A stretch of DNA of 64,000 nt from NCBI RefSeq assembly GCF_900111765.1, contig NZ_FOIB01000012.1:62001-126000 (forward strand), written 5' to 3'. The notes under the pieces are model-generated. The model did no database searches, was not told the origin of the DNA, and was given only the letters and a program-made list of their open reading frames with translations. This document shows, piece after piece, positions 27,013 through 36,460 of the stretch (position 1 is its first letter; every line of letters begins with the position of its first letter). This DNA comes from Myxococcus fulvus. Lineage in GTDB: Bacteria > Myxococcota > Myxococcia > Myxococcales > Myxococcaceae. Both the position numbers and the translations under genes were made by a program.

Positions 27013-28557
27013 TCACCGCAGTCGCGCTCGCAGCAGGTGTTTCTGCACCTTGCCCAGCGCGTTGCGCGGCAGGGAGTCCATGAACACGACGCGGCGGGGC
27101 TTCTTGAAGCTGGCCAGCCGGTCCTTGCACCACTCCACCAGCGCCTGGGCCTCCGGGGCGTGGACGCCCGGCGGGGGCACCACCACGGCCACCACCTGCT
27201 CGCCATAGTCCGCGTCCGGCAGGCCCAGCACCGCCACCTCGGCCACGCCCGGGTGGGTGGCGAGCACCTCCTCCACCTCGCGCGGGTACACGTTGAAGCC
27301 CCCGCAGATGATGAGCTCGCGCGCCCGCCCGGTGATGCGCAGGTAGCCGTCCGCGTCCAGCTCGCCCAAATCTCCGGTGTGGAACCACCCCTCCGAGTCG
27401 AACGACTCGCTCGTCGCGTCCGGACGCCGCCAGTAGCCGGCGAAGACGTGGGGCCCGCGGACCTCGATTTCCCCCGTCTCCCCCTGGGGCAGCGGGCGGC
27501 GGGTGCGCACGTCCACCACGCGGGCCTCCTGGCCGGGGAAGGGGAAGCCCACCGTGCCGGGGCGGCGCTCGCCGTCGTACGGGTTGGTGGTGTTCATGAT
27601 GGTTTCCGTCATGCCGTAGCGCTCGAGGATGCGCGCGCCGAAGTCGTGCTCGATGTCATGGAACAGCTGGGGGCTCAGGGGCGCCGAGCCGGAGACCCAG
27701 AGCCTCAGCTCCCGGGGCTTCACGCCCGTGCGTCGCGACTCCTCCAGCAATCGTCCATACATGGTGGGCACACCAAAGAACATCGTCAGTGATGTGTCAT
27801 CGCGCAACGTCGCCAGCGCGTCGGTGGCCACGAAGCGCCGGTGCAGCTCCAGGCTTCCTCCCGTGTACAGCGTGCCGTGCAGGCCCACCATCAAGCCATG
27901 CGTGTGGAACAACGGCAGGGTGTGCAGCAGCCGGTCCGCCGCCGTCCAGCGCCACGCCTCGGTGACGGCCTTGACGTTGGCCAGGAGGTTCCTGTGCAGC
28001 AGCATGGCGCCCTTGGAGCGCCCCGTGGTGCCGGACGTGTAGCCCAGCACCGCCAGGTCCTCGGGACGCGGCAGCGCCAGCGCCAGGGTGGAGCGGCCCC
28101 CCTCGGCGACGAGCGTGTCGAAGTCGATGACCTCCAGCGACGCGGGCGGCGTCACCGTGGGCGCCTCCACCGTCACCAGCCACTGCAGCGTGGGCAGCTG
28201 CTCGCGCAGCGGCGCCAGCTCCGCCACGCCCGACGCGCCGGTGACACACGTGTGCACCTCCGCGTCCGCCAGGATGTGGGCCAGCTCCACCTGGCGATAC
28301 GCCGTGTTCACCAGCACGACCACCGCCCCCGCGTACTGCACTCCCAGGTAGGCGACGATGAAGCTCGGGCTGTTCTCCAGGAAGAGCGCCACGCGCTCGC
28401 CCGGTTGCAGGCCGCGCTGGCGAAGTCCCCGGGCGAGGGCCGCGACGCGCGCGGCCAGCTCTCCGTAGGAGGTCGACTCACGCTCGAACGTGAGCAGCGG
28501 CCGTGCTGGCGCGCCGTGGGCGTGGTCCAGGAAGGCCTCGAGCAGGGACGAAGTCAT
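27013..28557 (-). CDS. AMP-forming acyl-CoA ligase
   Basis: A 514-residue ANL-superfamily enzyme that activates a carboxylic acid as adenylate and then thioester. Motifs: LGYTSGTTGRSKGAML (P-loop, about 150-165), YGMTETIMNT, GWFHTGDLG and the C-terminal GRARELIICGGFNVYPREVE with LPRNALGKVQKHLL holding the catalytic lysine. It resembles malonyl/long-chain acyl-CoA ligases (MatB-like); substrate chain is undecided. ATG 28557 or GTG 28563 starts are possible; no clear ribosome site. Divergent from the transporter operon across 299 bases. Confidence 0.9.
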   Translation of the reverse strand: MTSSLLEAFLDHAHGAPARPLLTFERESTSYGELAARVAALARGLRQRGLQPGERVALFLENSPSFIVAYLGVQYAGAVVVLVNTAYRQVELAHILADAEVHTCVTGASGVAELAPLREQLPTLQWLVTVEAPTVTPPASLEVIDFDTLVAEGGRSTLALALPRPEDLAVLGYTSGTTGRSKGAMLLHRNLLANVKAVTEAWRWTAADRLLHTLPLFHTHGLMVGLHGTLYTGGSLELHRRFVATDALATLRDDTSLTMFFGVPTMYGRLLEESRRTGVKPRELRLWVSGSAPLSPQLFHDIEHDFGARILERYGMTETIMNTTNPYDGERRPGTVGFPFPGQEARVVDVRTRRPLPQGETGEIEVRGPHVFAGYWRRPDATSESFDSEGWFHTGDLGELDADGYLRITGRARELIICGGFNVYPREVEEVLATHPGVAEVAVLGLPDADYGEQVVAVVVPPPGVHAPEAQALVEWCKDRLASFKKPRRVVFMDSLPRNALGKVQKHLLRARLR

Positions 28558-28619
28558 TCGCACCGCAGACTACTGCCGTGGCTTCGTCTGGGAACAAGCT
28601 GTGAGTCAATTTTGACGCT

Positions 28620-28655
28620 CTAGAATGGTATTAACTGCATAGTCTGCAATTCTAG
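28620..28655. promoter_or_regulatory. Inverted repeat CTAGAAT/ATTCTAG
   Basis: CTAGAAT (28620-28626) and ATTCTAG (28649-28655) are exact complements 22 bases apart, in the only AT-rich patch of the region. It could be an upstream activator site for the NtrC-type regulator at the end of the operon, about 175-210 bases before the -24 box. Confidence 0.35.
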
Positions 28656-28828
28656 TCGACGCTGACCTCACCCGGGAGACGGGGAGTGTTTGCCGAGCCG
28701 GACAGCACGCGCATCCGGGGCGCGCGGTTGTTCGCTTCTGGGACATCACTTCGCGGAAGCGGGCACGGCCCGGGGCGAGGCAGGCCCTGTCCTCAACGAT
28801 TCCCTGGGGTTGGTGCGCGAGGAGGTGT

Positions 28829-28844
28829 TGGCACGCGGCTCGCT
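28829..28844 (+). promoter_or_regulatory. Sigma54 (-24/-12) promoter of the transporter operon
   Basis: TGGCAC-GCGGC-TCGCT matches the sigma54 consensus TGGCAC-N5-TTGCW with one difference in the -12 half. GG (28830-28831) and GC (28842-28843) have the required 10-base gap. The expected start of transcription would fall near 28855, only a couple of bases before the GTG start codon. Confidence 0.55.
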
Positions 28845-28856
28845 CTAGGGCCTGGC

Positions 28857-30101
28857 GTGGACATTCCCAAAGCCAAGAAGCCTCGCCGCAAGCCCTGGGT
28901 CTTCGCCATCGGAGGCGCGCTCGCCCTCATCCTCGTCACGGTGGGCCTGGGCCGGCTGCGTCCCGCGGCGCCGTCGGTGGACCGGGCCTCGGTGTGGTTG
29001 GACACGGTGAAGCGCGGCCCCATGGTGCGCCAGGTGAAGGGCGCGGGCACGCTGGTGCCCGAGTACATCCGCTGGCTGACGGCGGACACGGCGGGGCGCG
29101 TGGAGCGCATCCACGTGCGGCCCGGCGCCGAGGTGAAGGCGGACACGCTCCTGATGGAGCTGTCCAACCCGGACGTGCAGCTGCAGATGCTGGAGGCCGA
29201 GCGGCAGCTGGCGAGCGCGGAGGCCGAGTACATCCAGATGCGGATGACGCTGGAGACGCAGCGGCTGGCGCAGGAGGCGACGGTGGAGACGCTCACCGCG
29301 GAGTCCTCGGACGCCGCGCGCCGCGCGTCGGCGAACACGGCGCTGGCCGAGAAGGACCTCATCCCCGCGCTCGAGGCCCGGCAGCAGGGAGAGAAGGCGG
29401 GCGAGCTGACGCGCCGGCTGGACCTGGAGCGCAAGAAGCTGACCGTGGTCGCCGCGAGCATGAAGGACCAGCTGGCCGCGCAGGCCGGACAGGTGGAGCG
29501 ATTGAAAGCGGTGGCGCGCTTCCGTCGTACCCAGGTGGACTCGATGAAGGTGGTCGCCGGGGAGGATGGCGTGCTGCAGGAGCTGCCGTTGGAGCTGGGC
29601 CAGTGGGTGACGCCGGGCGTGCTCCTGGCGAAGGTGGTGAAGCCCGAGCGGCTCAAGGCGGAGCTGCGCATCGCGGAGACGCAGGCGCGCGACATCGTCC
29701 AGGGGCAGAAGGCGTTGGTGGACACGCGCAACGGCGTCGTCGAGGGCACGGTGGCGCGCGTGGCGCCGGCGGCCAGCCAGGGCACGGTGCGGGTGGAGGT
29801 GTCGCTGCCGGCCCAGCTGCCCCGGGGCGCGCGGCCCGACCTCACGGTGGAGGGCACCGTGGAGCTGGAGCGGCTGGCCAACGTGCTGTCGGTGGGGCGC
29901 CCGGCGGGCGCGCAGCCCAACGGGACGATGTCGCTCTTCCGTTTGATGCCGGGAAGTGACGAGGCCGTGCGAGTGCCGGTGCAGCTGGGCCGGGGCTCGG
30001 TGAATGCCGTGGAGGTGCTCCAGGGCCTCGCGGAAGGTGACCAGGTGGTGCTTTCGGACATGGCCGCGTGGGACGCGGTGGAGCGGGTGAGATTGCGATG
30101 A
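28857..30101 (+). CDS. Efflux periplasmic adaptor subunit (HlyD/MacA-like)
   Basis: A 414-residue membrane-fusion protein. A cytoplasmic basic start (VDIPKAKKPRRKP) leads to one transmembrane segment (WVFAIGGALALILVTVGLG). The barrel-sandwich halves are AGRVERIHVRPGAEVKADTLLMELSNPD and GEDGVLQELPLELGQWVTPGVLL, around a long coiled coil at about 115-235. GTG 28857 follows TAGGG and is close behind a sigma54 promoter. It begins a run of eight genes and overlaps the ATPase gene by 4 bases (ATGA), so the two are coupled. Cargo unknown. Confidence 0.88.
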   Translation: MDIPKAKKPRRKPWVFAIGGALALILVTVGLGRLRPAAPSVDRASVWLDTVKRGPMVRQVKGAGTLVPEYIRWLTADTAGRVERIHVRPGAEVKADTLLMELSNPDVQLQMLEAERQLASAEAEYIQMRMTLETQRLAQEATVETLTAESSDAARRASANTALAEKDLIPALEARQQGEKAGELTRRLDLERKKLTVVAASMKDQLAAQAGQVERLKAVARFRRTQVDSMKVVAGEDGVLQELPLELGQWVTPGVLLAKVVKPERLKAELRIAETQARDIVQGQKALVDTRNGVVEGTVARVAPAASQGTVRVEVSLPAQLPRGARPDLTVEGTVELERLANVLSVGRPAGAQPNGTMSLFRLMPGSDEAVRVPVQLGRGSVNAVEVLQGLAEGDQVVLSDMAAWDAVERVRLR

Positions 30102-30865
30102 CGACGACGACGAGCAGTGTGGAGACCCCCGCTTCCGAGGACGCGGCGGTGCTCTCCGGTGGACCCAAGGCGGACCCGAACAAGGCCCTCATCACGCTGG
30201 AGGGCCTGACGAAGGTGTTCGAGACGGAGGAGGTGGAGACGCACGCGCTCTCCAACATCCACCTCAACATCCGCCAGGGTGAGTGGGTGGCCATCGTCGG
30301 CCCGTCCGGCTCCGGCAAGTCGACGCTGCTGGCGGTGCTGGGGTTGCTCGACACGACGACGCGCGGCACGTACCTGCTCGACGGCAAGAGCGTGCTGGAT
30401 TTGTCCGCCACGGACCGCGCGCTGGTGCGCAACCGGCACATCGGCTTCATCTTCCAGAGCTTCAACCTCATCGGTGATTTGACGGTGTTCGAGAACGTGG
30501 AGCTGCCCCTGACGTACCGGGGCATGCCCGCCGCCGAGCGCAAGCAGCGGGTGGAGCGCGCGCTGGAGAAGGTGGGCATGGCGCACCGCGCGCGGCACAT
30601 GCCGGGGCAGCTCTCCGGTGGTCAGCAGCAGCGTGTCGCCGTGGCGCGCGCGGTGGCGGGCGACCCACTCATCCTGCTGGCGGACGAGCCCACCGGTAAC
30701 CTCGACTCGAAGAACGGCGAGGCGGTGATGCAGTTGCTCTCCGAGCTGCACAAGGCGGGCGCGACCATCTGCATGGTGACGCACGACCCCGCGCACGCGC
30801 GCACCGCCACGCGCACGGTGAGCCTCTTCGACGGCCGCATCGTGCAGGACGAGCAGCGCCGCTGA
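30098..30865 (+). CDS. ABC transporter ATPase, MacB/LolD-like (first)
   Basis: A 255-residue cytoplasmic ATPase that powers the MacB-like permease. Walker A GPSGSGKST is at 68-76, signature LSGGQ at 172-176 and Walker B LILLADEP at 191-198, followed by NLDS. The N-terminal 30 residues are a Ser/Thr-rich extension. ATG 30098 overlaps the adaptor stop. It and the second ATPase further on share the operon, an unusual duplication for one exporter. Confidence 0.93.
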   Translation: MTTTTSSVETPASEDAAVLSGGPKADPNKALITLEGLTKVFETEEVETHALSNIHLNIRQGEWVAIVGPSGSGKSTLLAVLGLLDTTTRGTYLLDGKSVLDLSATDRALVRNRHIGFIFQSFNLIGDLTVFENVELPLTYRGMPAAERKQRVERALEKVGMAHRARHMPGQLSGGQQQRVAVARAVAGDPLILLADEPTGNLDSKNGEAVMQLLSELHKAGATICMVTHDPAHARTATRTVSLFDGRIVQDEQRR

Positions 30866-30904
30866 CCGTCCGTCGTCCCCCTTCGTCACGCGGACTCCCC
30901 CACC

Positions 30905-33322
30905 ATGGAAAACCTCCTTCAGGATGTCCGCCTGGCGCTGCGCTCGCTGCGCAAGAGCCCCGGCTTCACGCTGGTGGCGGTGCTGGCGCTGGCGCTGGGC
31001 ATCGGCGCGAACAGCGCGGTCTTCAGCGTGGTGAACGGCGTGCTGCTGGTGCCTCCGCCCTTCGCGGCGCCGGACCGGCTGATGGACGTGTCGAACGACT
31101 TCGCCCGCGCGGGGCGCAAGGGGCTGACGTCCTCTGTGGCGGAGTACCAGGACGCCGCGAGGCTGCCCGTCGTCTTCTCCTCGGTGGCGGCGTACACGGA
31201 TGACAGCGTGACGCTGACGGGCGTGGACACGCCGCAATCGCTGGTGATGGTGGAGGCCACCGCCTCCTTCCTGCCCACGCTCGGCGTCGCGCCCATGCTG
31301 GGCCGCAACTTCGCTGAGGCGGAAGAGACGCAGGGGAACGACCGGGTGGTGGTGCTCACGCACCAGACGTGGCGCGCGCACTTCTCCGAGGACCCGAACG
31401 TCCTGGGACGCACGCTCCAGCTGAACGGCGAGCCGTACACCGTCATCGGCGTGCTGCCGCGCGGGGTGGCGTTCCCGGCGGGCTCGCAGCTGTACAAGCC
31501 CTTCGCGCCCTCGGCGGAGCTGGCGTCCGAGGACAAGCGCGACACACGGTTCCTGGAGGTCATGGCCCGGCTGAAGCCCGGCGTGACGCTGGAGGCGGCG
31601 CGCAAGGACCTGGAGCGGGTGTCCCAGCAGCTCGCCCAGGAGCATCCGAAGTACGCGCAGGGCCAGCGCACCATCGCCTTGAAGTCGCTGGAGGACGAGG
31701 TGGTGGGCGAGGTGCGCGGGACACTGTGGCTCCTGCTGGGCGCGGTGGGCTTCGTGCTGCTGGTGGCGTGCGGCAGCGTGGCGAACCTCCTGCTGGCCCG
31801 AGCCGCGGCGCGCGAGCGCGAGGTGTCCATCCGCGCGGCGCTGGGCGCGAACCGCGCGCGACTGGTGGCGCAGTTCCTCACCGAGAGCCTGTTGCTGTCG
31901 CTCATGGGCGGGGCGTTGGGGTTGCTGGTCGCGCTGTGGGGCACGGACGTGCTGCTCGCCTTCGTGGGAGACGCGCTGCCGCGCGCGGCCGAGGTGCGGC
32001 TGGATGCGCGCTCGTTGCTGTTCACCAGTGGGGTGAGCCTCTTGTCGGGGCTGGTGTTCGGGCTGGTGCCGGCGCTACAGGCGAGCCGCGCGGACCTGAA
32101 CGCGGCGATGCGCGAGGGCTCGCGCGGCACGGCGGGCGTCCGTTCCGGGAAGCTGCGCTCCGGGTTGGTGGTGGGGCAGGTGGCCTTCGCGCTGGTGCTG
32201 CTGGTGGGCGCGGGGCTGTTCGGCCGCAGCCTGCTGGCGCTGTTGTCGGTGGACCCGGGCTTCCGGCCCGAGGGCGTGCTCACCGCGCGGCTGACGCTGC
32301 CGGAGAACCGCTACGCGACGACGGAAACGCAGGGCGCCTTCCAGCGTGAGCTGCTGGGGCGCCTCCAGGCCCTGCCCGGCGTGGAATCCGCGGGGCTCAC
32401 CAACCTGCTGCCCCTGGGCCGCTCGGTGACGTTCGGCTTCGACATCGACGGGCGCACGAAGGGCCCCGACGAGGTGTGGCCCGCGGTGCAGCTGCGCACC
32501 GTGAGCCCGGACTACCTCTCCACGCTGGGCATGCGGCTGCGCGAGGGACGGCTGCTCGAGGCGACGGACGTCCCGGGCGCGGCGTGGGCGGTGGTCATCA
32601 ACAAGACCTTCGCGGACGCGTACTGGCCCCAGGGCAACGCGCTGGGGCAGCGGCTGAAGTTGAGGTACCCGAAGGCCGAGTGGGCCACGGTGGTGGGCAT
32701 CGTCGAGGACGCGCGCGAGTGGGCCTTGGACAAGCCGGTGGTGCCCATGGCGTATTACTCGCTGCCGCAGCTGGGCGGCTCGCACCTGGCGCTCGCCGTG
32801 CGGACGAAGGCCGGGGCCCCGGAGGCGCTGCGCGCGAGCATCGCCGCCGAGCTGCGTCAGGTGGACGCGGACGTGCCGCTGTTCGGCGTGGCGCCGCTGA
32901 CGCGGTTGGTGGATGAGTCCATCGGCGCGCGGCGGCTGTCGGCGCTGCTCATGGGCTTGTTCGGCGGCACCGCGCTGCTCCTGGCGGCGCTGGGGCTGGC
33001 GGGCGTCATCGGCTACTCGGTGGCGCAGCGCACGCGGGAGCTGGGCATCCGCATGGCGCTGGGCGCGGCGCGCTCGGACGTGCTGTGGCTGGTGCTGCGC
33101 CAGGGGTTGGGCCTCGCGGGGCTGGGCGTGGTGCTGGGCCTGGGGTTGTCGCTGGGGCTCGCGCACCTCTTGCGCTCGCTGCTGTACGGCGTGGCGGCGT
33201 ACGACGCGTGGACCTTCGCGGGCGTGGCGGTGTTGCTGGGCGGCGTCGCGCTCATGGCCACGTGGCTGCCGGCGCGCCGGGCCACGCGGGTGGACCCCAT
33301 CATCTCCCTTCGGGCGGAGTAG
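30905..33322 (+). CDS. ABC permease, ~800-residue MacB/FtsX type (ADOP-like), first copy
   Basis: An 805-residue inner-membrane permease with two MacB_PCD/FtsX units. The N-terminal stretch [19 protein letters not shown] and the C-terminal [20 protein letters not shown] repeat-like halves are the hallmark of the ADOP (acidobacterial duplicated orphan permease) type. Transmembrane segments lie near residues 20-42, 270-430 and 690-800. The first 119 bases of its conserved start (30935-31053) are identical to those of the next gene, so the two copies arose by duplication or were homogenised by gene conversion. Confidence 0.9.
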   Translation: MENLLQDVRLALRSLRKSPGFTLVAVLALALGIGANSAVFSVVNGVLLVPPPFAAPDRLMDVSNDFARAGRKGLTSSVAEYQDAARLPVVFSSVAAYTDDSVTLTGVDTPQSLVMVEATASFLPTLGVAPMLGRNFAEAEETQGNDRVVVLTHQTWRAHFSEDPNVLGRTLQLNGEPYTVIGVLPRGVAFPAGSQLYKPFAPSAELASEDKRDTRFLEVMARLKPGVTLEAARKDLERVSQQLAQEHPKYAQGQRTIALKSLEDEVVGEVRGTLWLLLGAVGFVLLVACGSVANLLLARAAAREREVSIRAALGANRARLVAQFLTESLLLSLMGGALGLLVALWGTDVLLAFVGDALPRAAEVRLDARSLLFTSGVSLLSGLVFGLVPALQASRADLNAAMREGSRGTAGVRSGKLRSGLVVGQVAFALVLLVGAGLFGRSLLALLSVDPGFRPEGVLTARLTLPENRYATTETQGAFQRELLGRLQALPGVESAGLTNLLPLGRSVTFGFDIDGRTKGPDEVWPAVQLRTVSPDYLSTLGMRLREGRLLEATDVPGAAWAVVINKTFADAYWPQGNALGQRLKLRYPKAEWATVVGIVEDAREWALDKPVVPMAYYSLPQLGGSHLALAVRTKAGAPEALRASIAAELRQVDADVPLFGVAPLTRLVDESIGARRLSALLMGLFGGTALLLAALGLAGVIGYSVAQRTRELGIRMALGAARSDVLWLVLRQGLGLAGLGVVLGLGLSLGLAHLLRSLLYGVAAYDAWTFAGVAVLLGGVALMATWLPARRATRVDPIISLRAE
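30935..31053 (+). repeat. 119-bp direct repeat, copy 1
   Basis: This stretch is base-for-base identical to 33362-33480 in the next permease. Both encode the first transmembrane segment of the permease. Confidence 0.9.
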
Positions 33323-33331
33323 GTGACGAAC

Positions 33332-35743
33332 ATGGAGCGGCTCCTGGGAGAGGTGCGGTACGCGCTGCGCTCGCTGCGCAAGAGCCCCGGCTTCACGCTG
33401 GTGGCGGTGCTGGCGCTGGCGCTGGGCATCGGCGCGAACAGCGCGGTCTTCAGCGTGGTGAACGGCGTGCTGCTGGTGCCGCCGCCGCTGGAGTCACCGG
33501 AGCGTCTGGTCGACCTGGCCAACGACATCCAGGCGGCGGACCTCACGGGCATCTCCATCTCCATCCCCGAGTATCAGGACTTCAGCACCCTGCCGCGCGT
33601 CTTCTCCTCGGTGGCGGCGTTCGTCTGGCGCGACATGACGCTGACGGGCGGCGGCGCGGCGCAGCGCTTCGGCGTGATGGCCGGCACGCCCACGCTCCTG
33701 CCCACGCTGGGCATGACGCCCATGCTGGGGCGCGGCTTCACCGAGGACGACGCGGCCCGGGAGGGGGGCCGGGTGGTGGTGCTGACGCACAAGGTGTGGC
33801 GCGCGCACTTCTCCGAGGACCCGGGCGTGCTGGGCCGCACGCTGCAGCTCGACGGTCAGCCCTACACGGTGGTGGGGGTGCTGCCCCAGGGCGTGGTGTT
33901 CCCCCAGAGCGCGGACCTCTACGTGCCCTTCGTCGCGCCCGTGGAGCACGTCACCCTGCGCACCACGCGCTACCTCTCCGCGATTGCGCGGATGAAGCCG
34001 GGCGTGACGGTGGAGGAGGCCCGCGCGGACATGGCCCGGGTCGCCCACCAGATGCAGCAGGGGGAGCCTCGCTACGGGGGCATCGGCTGGTCCATCCGCG
34101 TCCGCTCGCTGGAGGACCGGGTGGTGGGCGACGTGCGCGGGACGCTGTGGCTGCTCTTGGGCGCGGTGGGCTTCGTGCTCCTGGTGGCGTGCGGCAGCGT
34201 GGCGAATCTCATGCTGGCCCGGGCGGCGGCGCGCGAGCGCGAGGTGTCCATCCGCGCGGCGCTGGGGGCGAGCCGGGGCCGGCTGATGGCGCAGTTCCTC
34301 ACCGAGAGCCTGCTGTTGTCGCTCGCGGGCGGCGCGCTGGGGCTGCTCTTCGCGCTGTGGTGCACGGACGGCCTGCTGGCCTTCATCGGGGACGCGCTGC
34401 CGCGCGCGGCCCAGGTGCGACTGGACCCCAGGTCGCTGCTCTTCACGCTGGGGGTGACCTTGCTCACCAGCGTGGTGTTCGGGCTGGTGCCCGCGCTGCA
34501 GGCGAGCCGCGTGGACCTGGACGCGGTGATGCGCGAGGGCGCGCGAGGCACGCACGGCGGGCGCTCGGCGACGCTGCGCTCGGGGCTGGTGGTGGGGCAG
34601 GTGGCGTTCGCCCTGGTGCTGCTGGTGGGCGCGGGCCTGTTCCTGAAGAGCCTCCTGGTGGTGCGAGGCGTGGACGCGGGCTTCAAGCCGGAGGGCGTGC
34701 TCACCGGTCGGCTCTCCCTCCCGGCCGCGCGCTACGTCGAGCCCGCGCGCCGGCTGGCCTTCCAGCGCGAGCTGCTGGAGCGCCTGGAGGCGCTGCCCGG
34801 CGTGGAGTCCGTGGGGCTCACCAACCTGCTGCCGCTGGGCGGCCTCTCCACGAGCGGCCTGGAGTTCGAGAGCCGCCCCACCGTGCCGGGCGAGCAGCTC
34901 CCCGCGGTGGAGTTCCGGCTGGCGAGCCCGGACTACCTGCGCACGCTGGGCGCGAAGCTGCTCCAGGGGCGGCTGCACCAGGACCTCGGTGAGCTGGAGC
35001 TGGCGCCGGAGGTGGTCATCAACCGGCGCTTCGCGGAGGTGTACTGGCCCCAGGGCAACGCGCTGGGACAGCGACTGGCGCTGGAGCCGCGCAAGGGGCA
35101 GTGGGCCACGGTGGTGGGAATCATCGACGACGTGCGGGAGTGGGGGCTCGTGGAGCCCGCGCGCCCCGCGGCGTACTGGTCCCTGTCCGCGTCGCCCGGG
35201 GCCTACCTGGGGCTGGTGGTGCGGGTGGCGTCCGGTGCGCCGGAGTCGGTGCGCACGGCCGTCGAGGCCCAGCTGCGCCAGGTGGACCCGGACGTGCCGC
35301 TGTTCAGCGTGGCGCCGCTGGCGCGCCTGGTGGATGCGTCCATCGGCTCGCGCAGCCTGACGGCGCTGCTCATGGGGTTGTTCGCGGGCACGGCGCTGCT
35401 CCTGTCGGCGCTGGGCATCACCGGCGTGGTGGGCTACTCGGTGGCGCGGCGCACGCGGGAGCTGGGCATCCGCATGGCGCTGGGCGCGGCGCGCTCGGAC
35501 GTGCTGTGGCTGGTACTGCGCCAGGGGTTGGGCCTCGCGGGGCTGGGCGTGGCGGCGGGCCTGGTGATGTCGCTGGGGCTGGCGCGCTTGCTGGGCGCGC
35601 TGCTCCATGGCGTGACGGCGTATGACCCCTGGACCTTCGCGGGTGTCGCGGCGCTCCTGGGCGCGGTGGCGCTGGCGGCCACGTGGCTGCCGGCGCGCCG
35701 GGCCACGCGCGTGGACCCCATCATCTCCTTGCGCTCCGAGTGA
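33332..35743 (+). CDS. ABC permease, ~800-residue MacB/FtsX type, second copy
   Basis: A permease of about 803 residues, closely similar to the preceding one over its ends and more diverged in the periplasmic MacB_PCD loops (about 50-260 and 480-650). That is the part expected to contact adaptor or cargo. ATG 33332 ([15 protein letters not shown]) has the ribosome site GGAGTAGGTG; a GTG at 33323 is possible. It begins 9 bases after the previous stop. The C-terminal 130 residues ([20 protein letters not shown] and on) differ from the first copy at few positions. Confidence 0.9.
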   Translation: MERLLGEVRYALRSLRKSPGFTLVAVLALALGIGANSAVFSVVNGVLLVPPPLESPERLVDLANDIQAADLTGISISIPEYQDFSTLPRVFSSVAAFVWRDMTLTGGGAAQRFGVMAGTPTLLPTLGMTPMLGRGFTEDDAAREGGRVVVLTHKVWRAHFSEDPGVLGRTLQLDGQPYTVVGVLPQGVVFPQSADLYVPFVAPVEHVTLRTTRYLSAIARMKPGVTVEEARADMARVAHQMQQGEPRYGGIGWSIRVRSLEDRVVGDVRGTLWLLLGAVGFVLLVACGSVANLMLARAAAREREVSIRAALGASRGRLMAQFLTESLLLSLAGGALGLLFALWCTDGLLAFIGDALPRAAQVRLDPRSLLFTLGVTLLTSVVFGLVPALQASRVDLDAVMREGARGTHGGRSATLRSGLVVGQVAFALVLLVGAGLFLKSLLVVRGVDAGFKPEGVLTGRLSLPAARYVEPARRLAFQRELLERLEALPGVESVGLTNLLPLGGLSTSGLEFESRPTVPGEQLPAVEFRLASPDYLRTLGAKLLQGRLHQDLGELELAPEVVINRRFAEVYWPQGNALGQRLALEPRKGQWATVVGIIDDVREWGLVEPARPAAYWSLSASPGAYLGLVVRVASGAPESVRTAVEAQLRQVDPDVPLFSVAPLARLVDASIGSRSLTALLMGLFAGTALLLSALGITGVVGYSVARRTRELGIRMALGAARSDVLWLVLRQGLGLAGLGVAAGLVMSLGLARLLGALLHGVTAYDPWTFAGVAALLGAVALAATWLPARRATRVDPIISLRSE
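33362..33480 (+). repeat. 119-bp direct repeat, copy 2
   Basis: Identical to 30935-31053. The spacing between copies is 2427 bases, one gene length. Confidence 0.9.
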
Positions 35744-35763
35744 GCACGAAAGAAGCACGCACC

Positions 35764-36441
35764 ATGACCTCTCCCCTCATCTCCCTGCGCCAGGTCGAGA
35801 AGTCCTATCCCCTGGCGGGCGGCCGCACCTGGGTGCTGCGCAACATCGACCTGGACATCCAGGCCGGCGAGTTCGTCACGCTGATGGGCCCCTCCGGCGC
35901 GGGCAAGTCCACGCTGCTCTCCGTGCTGGGCCTGCTCGACGCCGAGTGGAAGGGCGAGTACGTCCTGGACGGTCAGGCCGTGCACGCGATGAAGCCCAAG
36001 GAGCGCGGCGAGCTGTCCCGGCGCACCATCGGCTTCGTGTTCCAGCAGTACCACCTGCTCGACAACCTCACGGTGGCCGAGAACCTGGAGGTGCCGCTGT
36101 CCTATCGGAACCTCAAGCGCGGCGAGCGCGAGGCGCTGGTGGGCGACATGCTGGACCGCTTCCAGCTGGTGGGGAAGAAGGACCTGTTCCCCTCGCAGCT
36201 CTCCGGCGGGCAGCAGCAGCTGGTGGGCATCGCCCGCGCGCTCATCGCCACGCCCAAGATTCTGTTGGCGGACGAGCCCACGGGCAACCTCCACTCGGCC
36301 CAGGCCAGGCACATCATGGAGGTGTTCCAGACGCTCAACAAGCAGGGCACCACCATCATCCAGGTGACGCACTCGGAGGCCAACGCGGCCTACGGCCACC
36401 GCATCATCCAGCTCGCCGACGGCTGGCTCCAGAAGCCCTGA
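35764..36441 (+). CDS. ABC transporter ATPase, MacB/LolD-like (second)
   Basis: A 225-residue ATPase. Walker A GPSGAGKST is at 42-50, signature LSGGQ at 156-160, and Walker B ILLADEP near 177-183. Two family positions differ: the D-loop reads NLHSAQ where NLDS is normal, and after LSGGQ the residues are QQLVGIARAL instead of QQRVAIARAL. It could have altered turnover or pair asymmetrically with the first ATPase. ATG 35764 follows the second permease by 20 bases. Confidence 0.92.
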   Translation: MTSPLISLRQVEKSYPLAGGRTWVLRNIDLDIQAGEFVTLMGPSGAGKSTLLSVLGLLDAEWKGEYVLDGQAVHAMKPKERGELSRRTIGFVFQQYHLLDNLTVAENLEVPLSYRNLKRGEREALVGDMLDRFQLVGKKDLFPSQLSGGQQQLVGIARALIATPKILLADEPTGNLHSAQARHIMEVFQTLNKQGTTIIQVTHSEANAAYGHRIIQLADGWLQKP

Positions 36442-36460
36442 GACTTTCGCGAGGAACGCC

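Larger units (their letters stand above)
28558..28856. other. Divergent intergenic region with AT-rich palindrome
   Basis: The 299 bases between the ligase and adaptor starts hold an AT-rich core (about 28600-28656) in otherwise GC-rich DNA, an inverted repeat at 28620-28655 and a -24/-12 promoter at 28829-28844. No open frame or RNA gene was recognised in the rest. Confidence 0.6.

Noticed and set aside
28626-28640. TGGTATTAACTGCA read as a second sigma54 promoter
   Set aside because: GG and GC are eight bases apart instead of ten, so the geometry fails.
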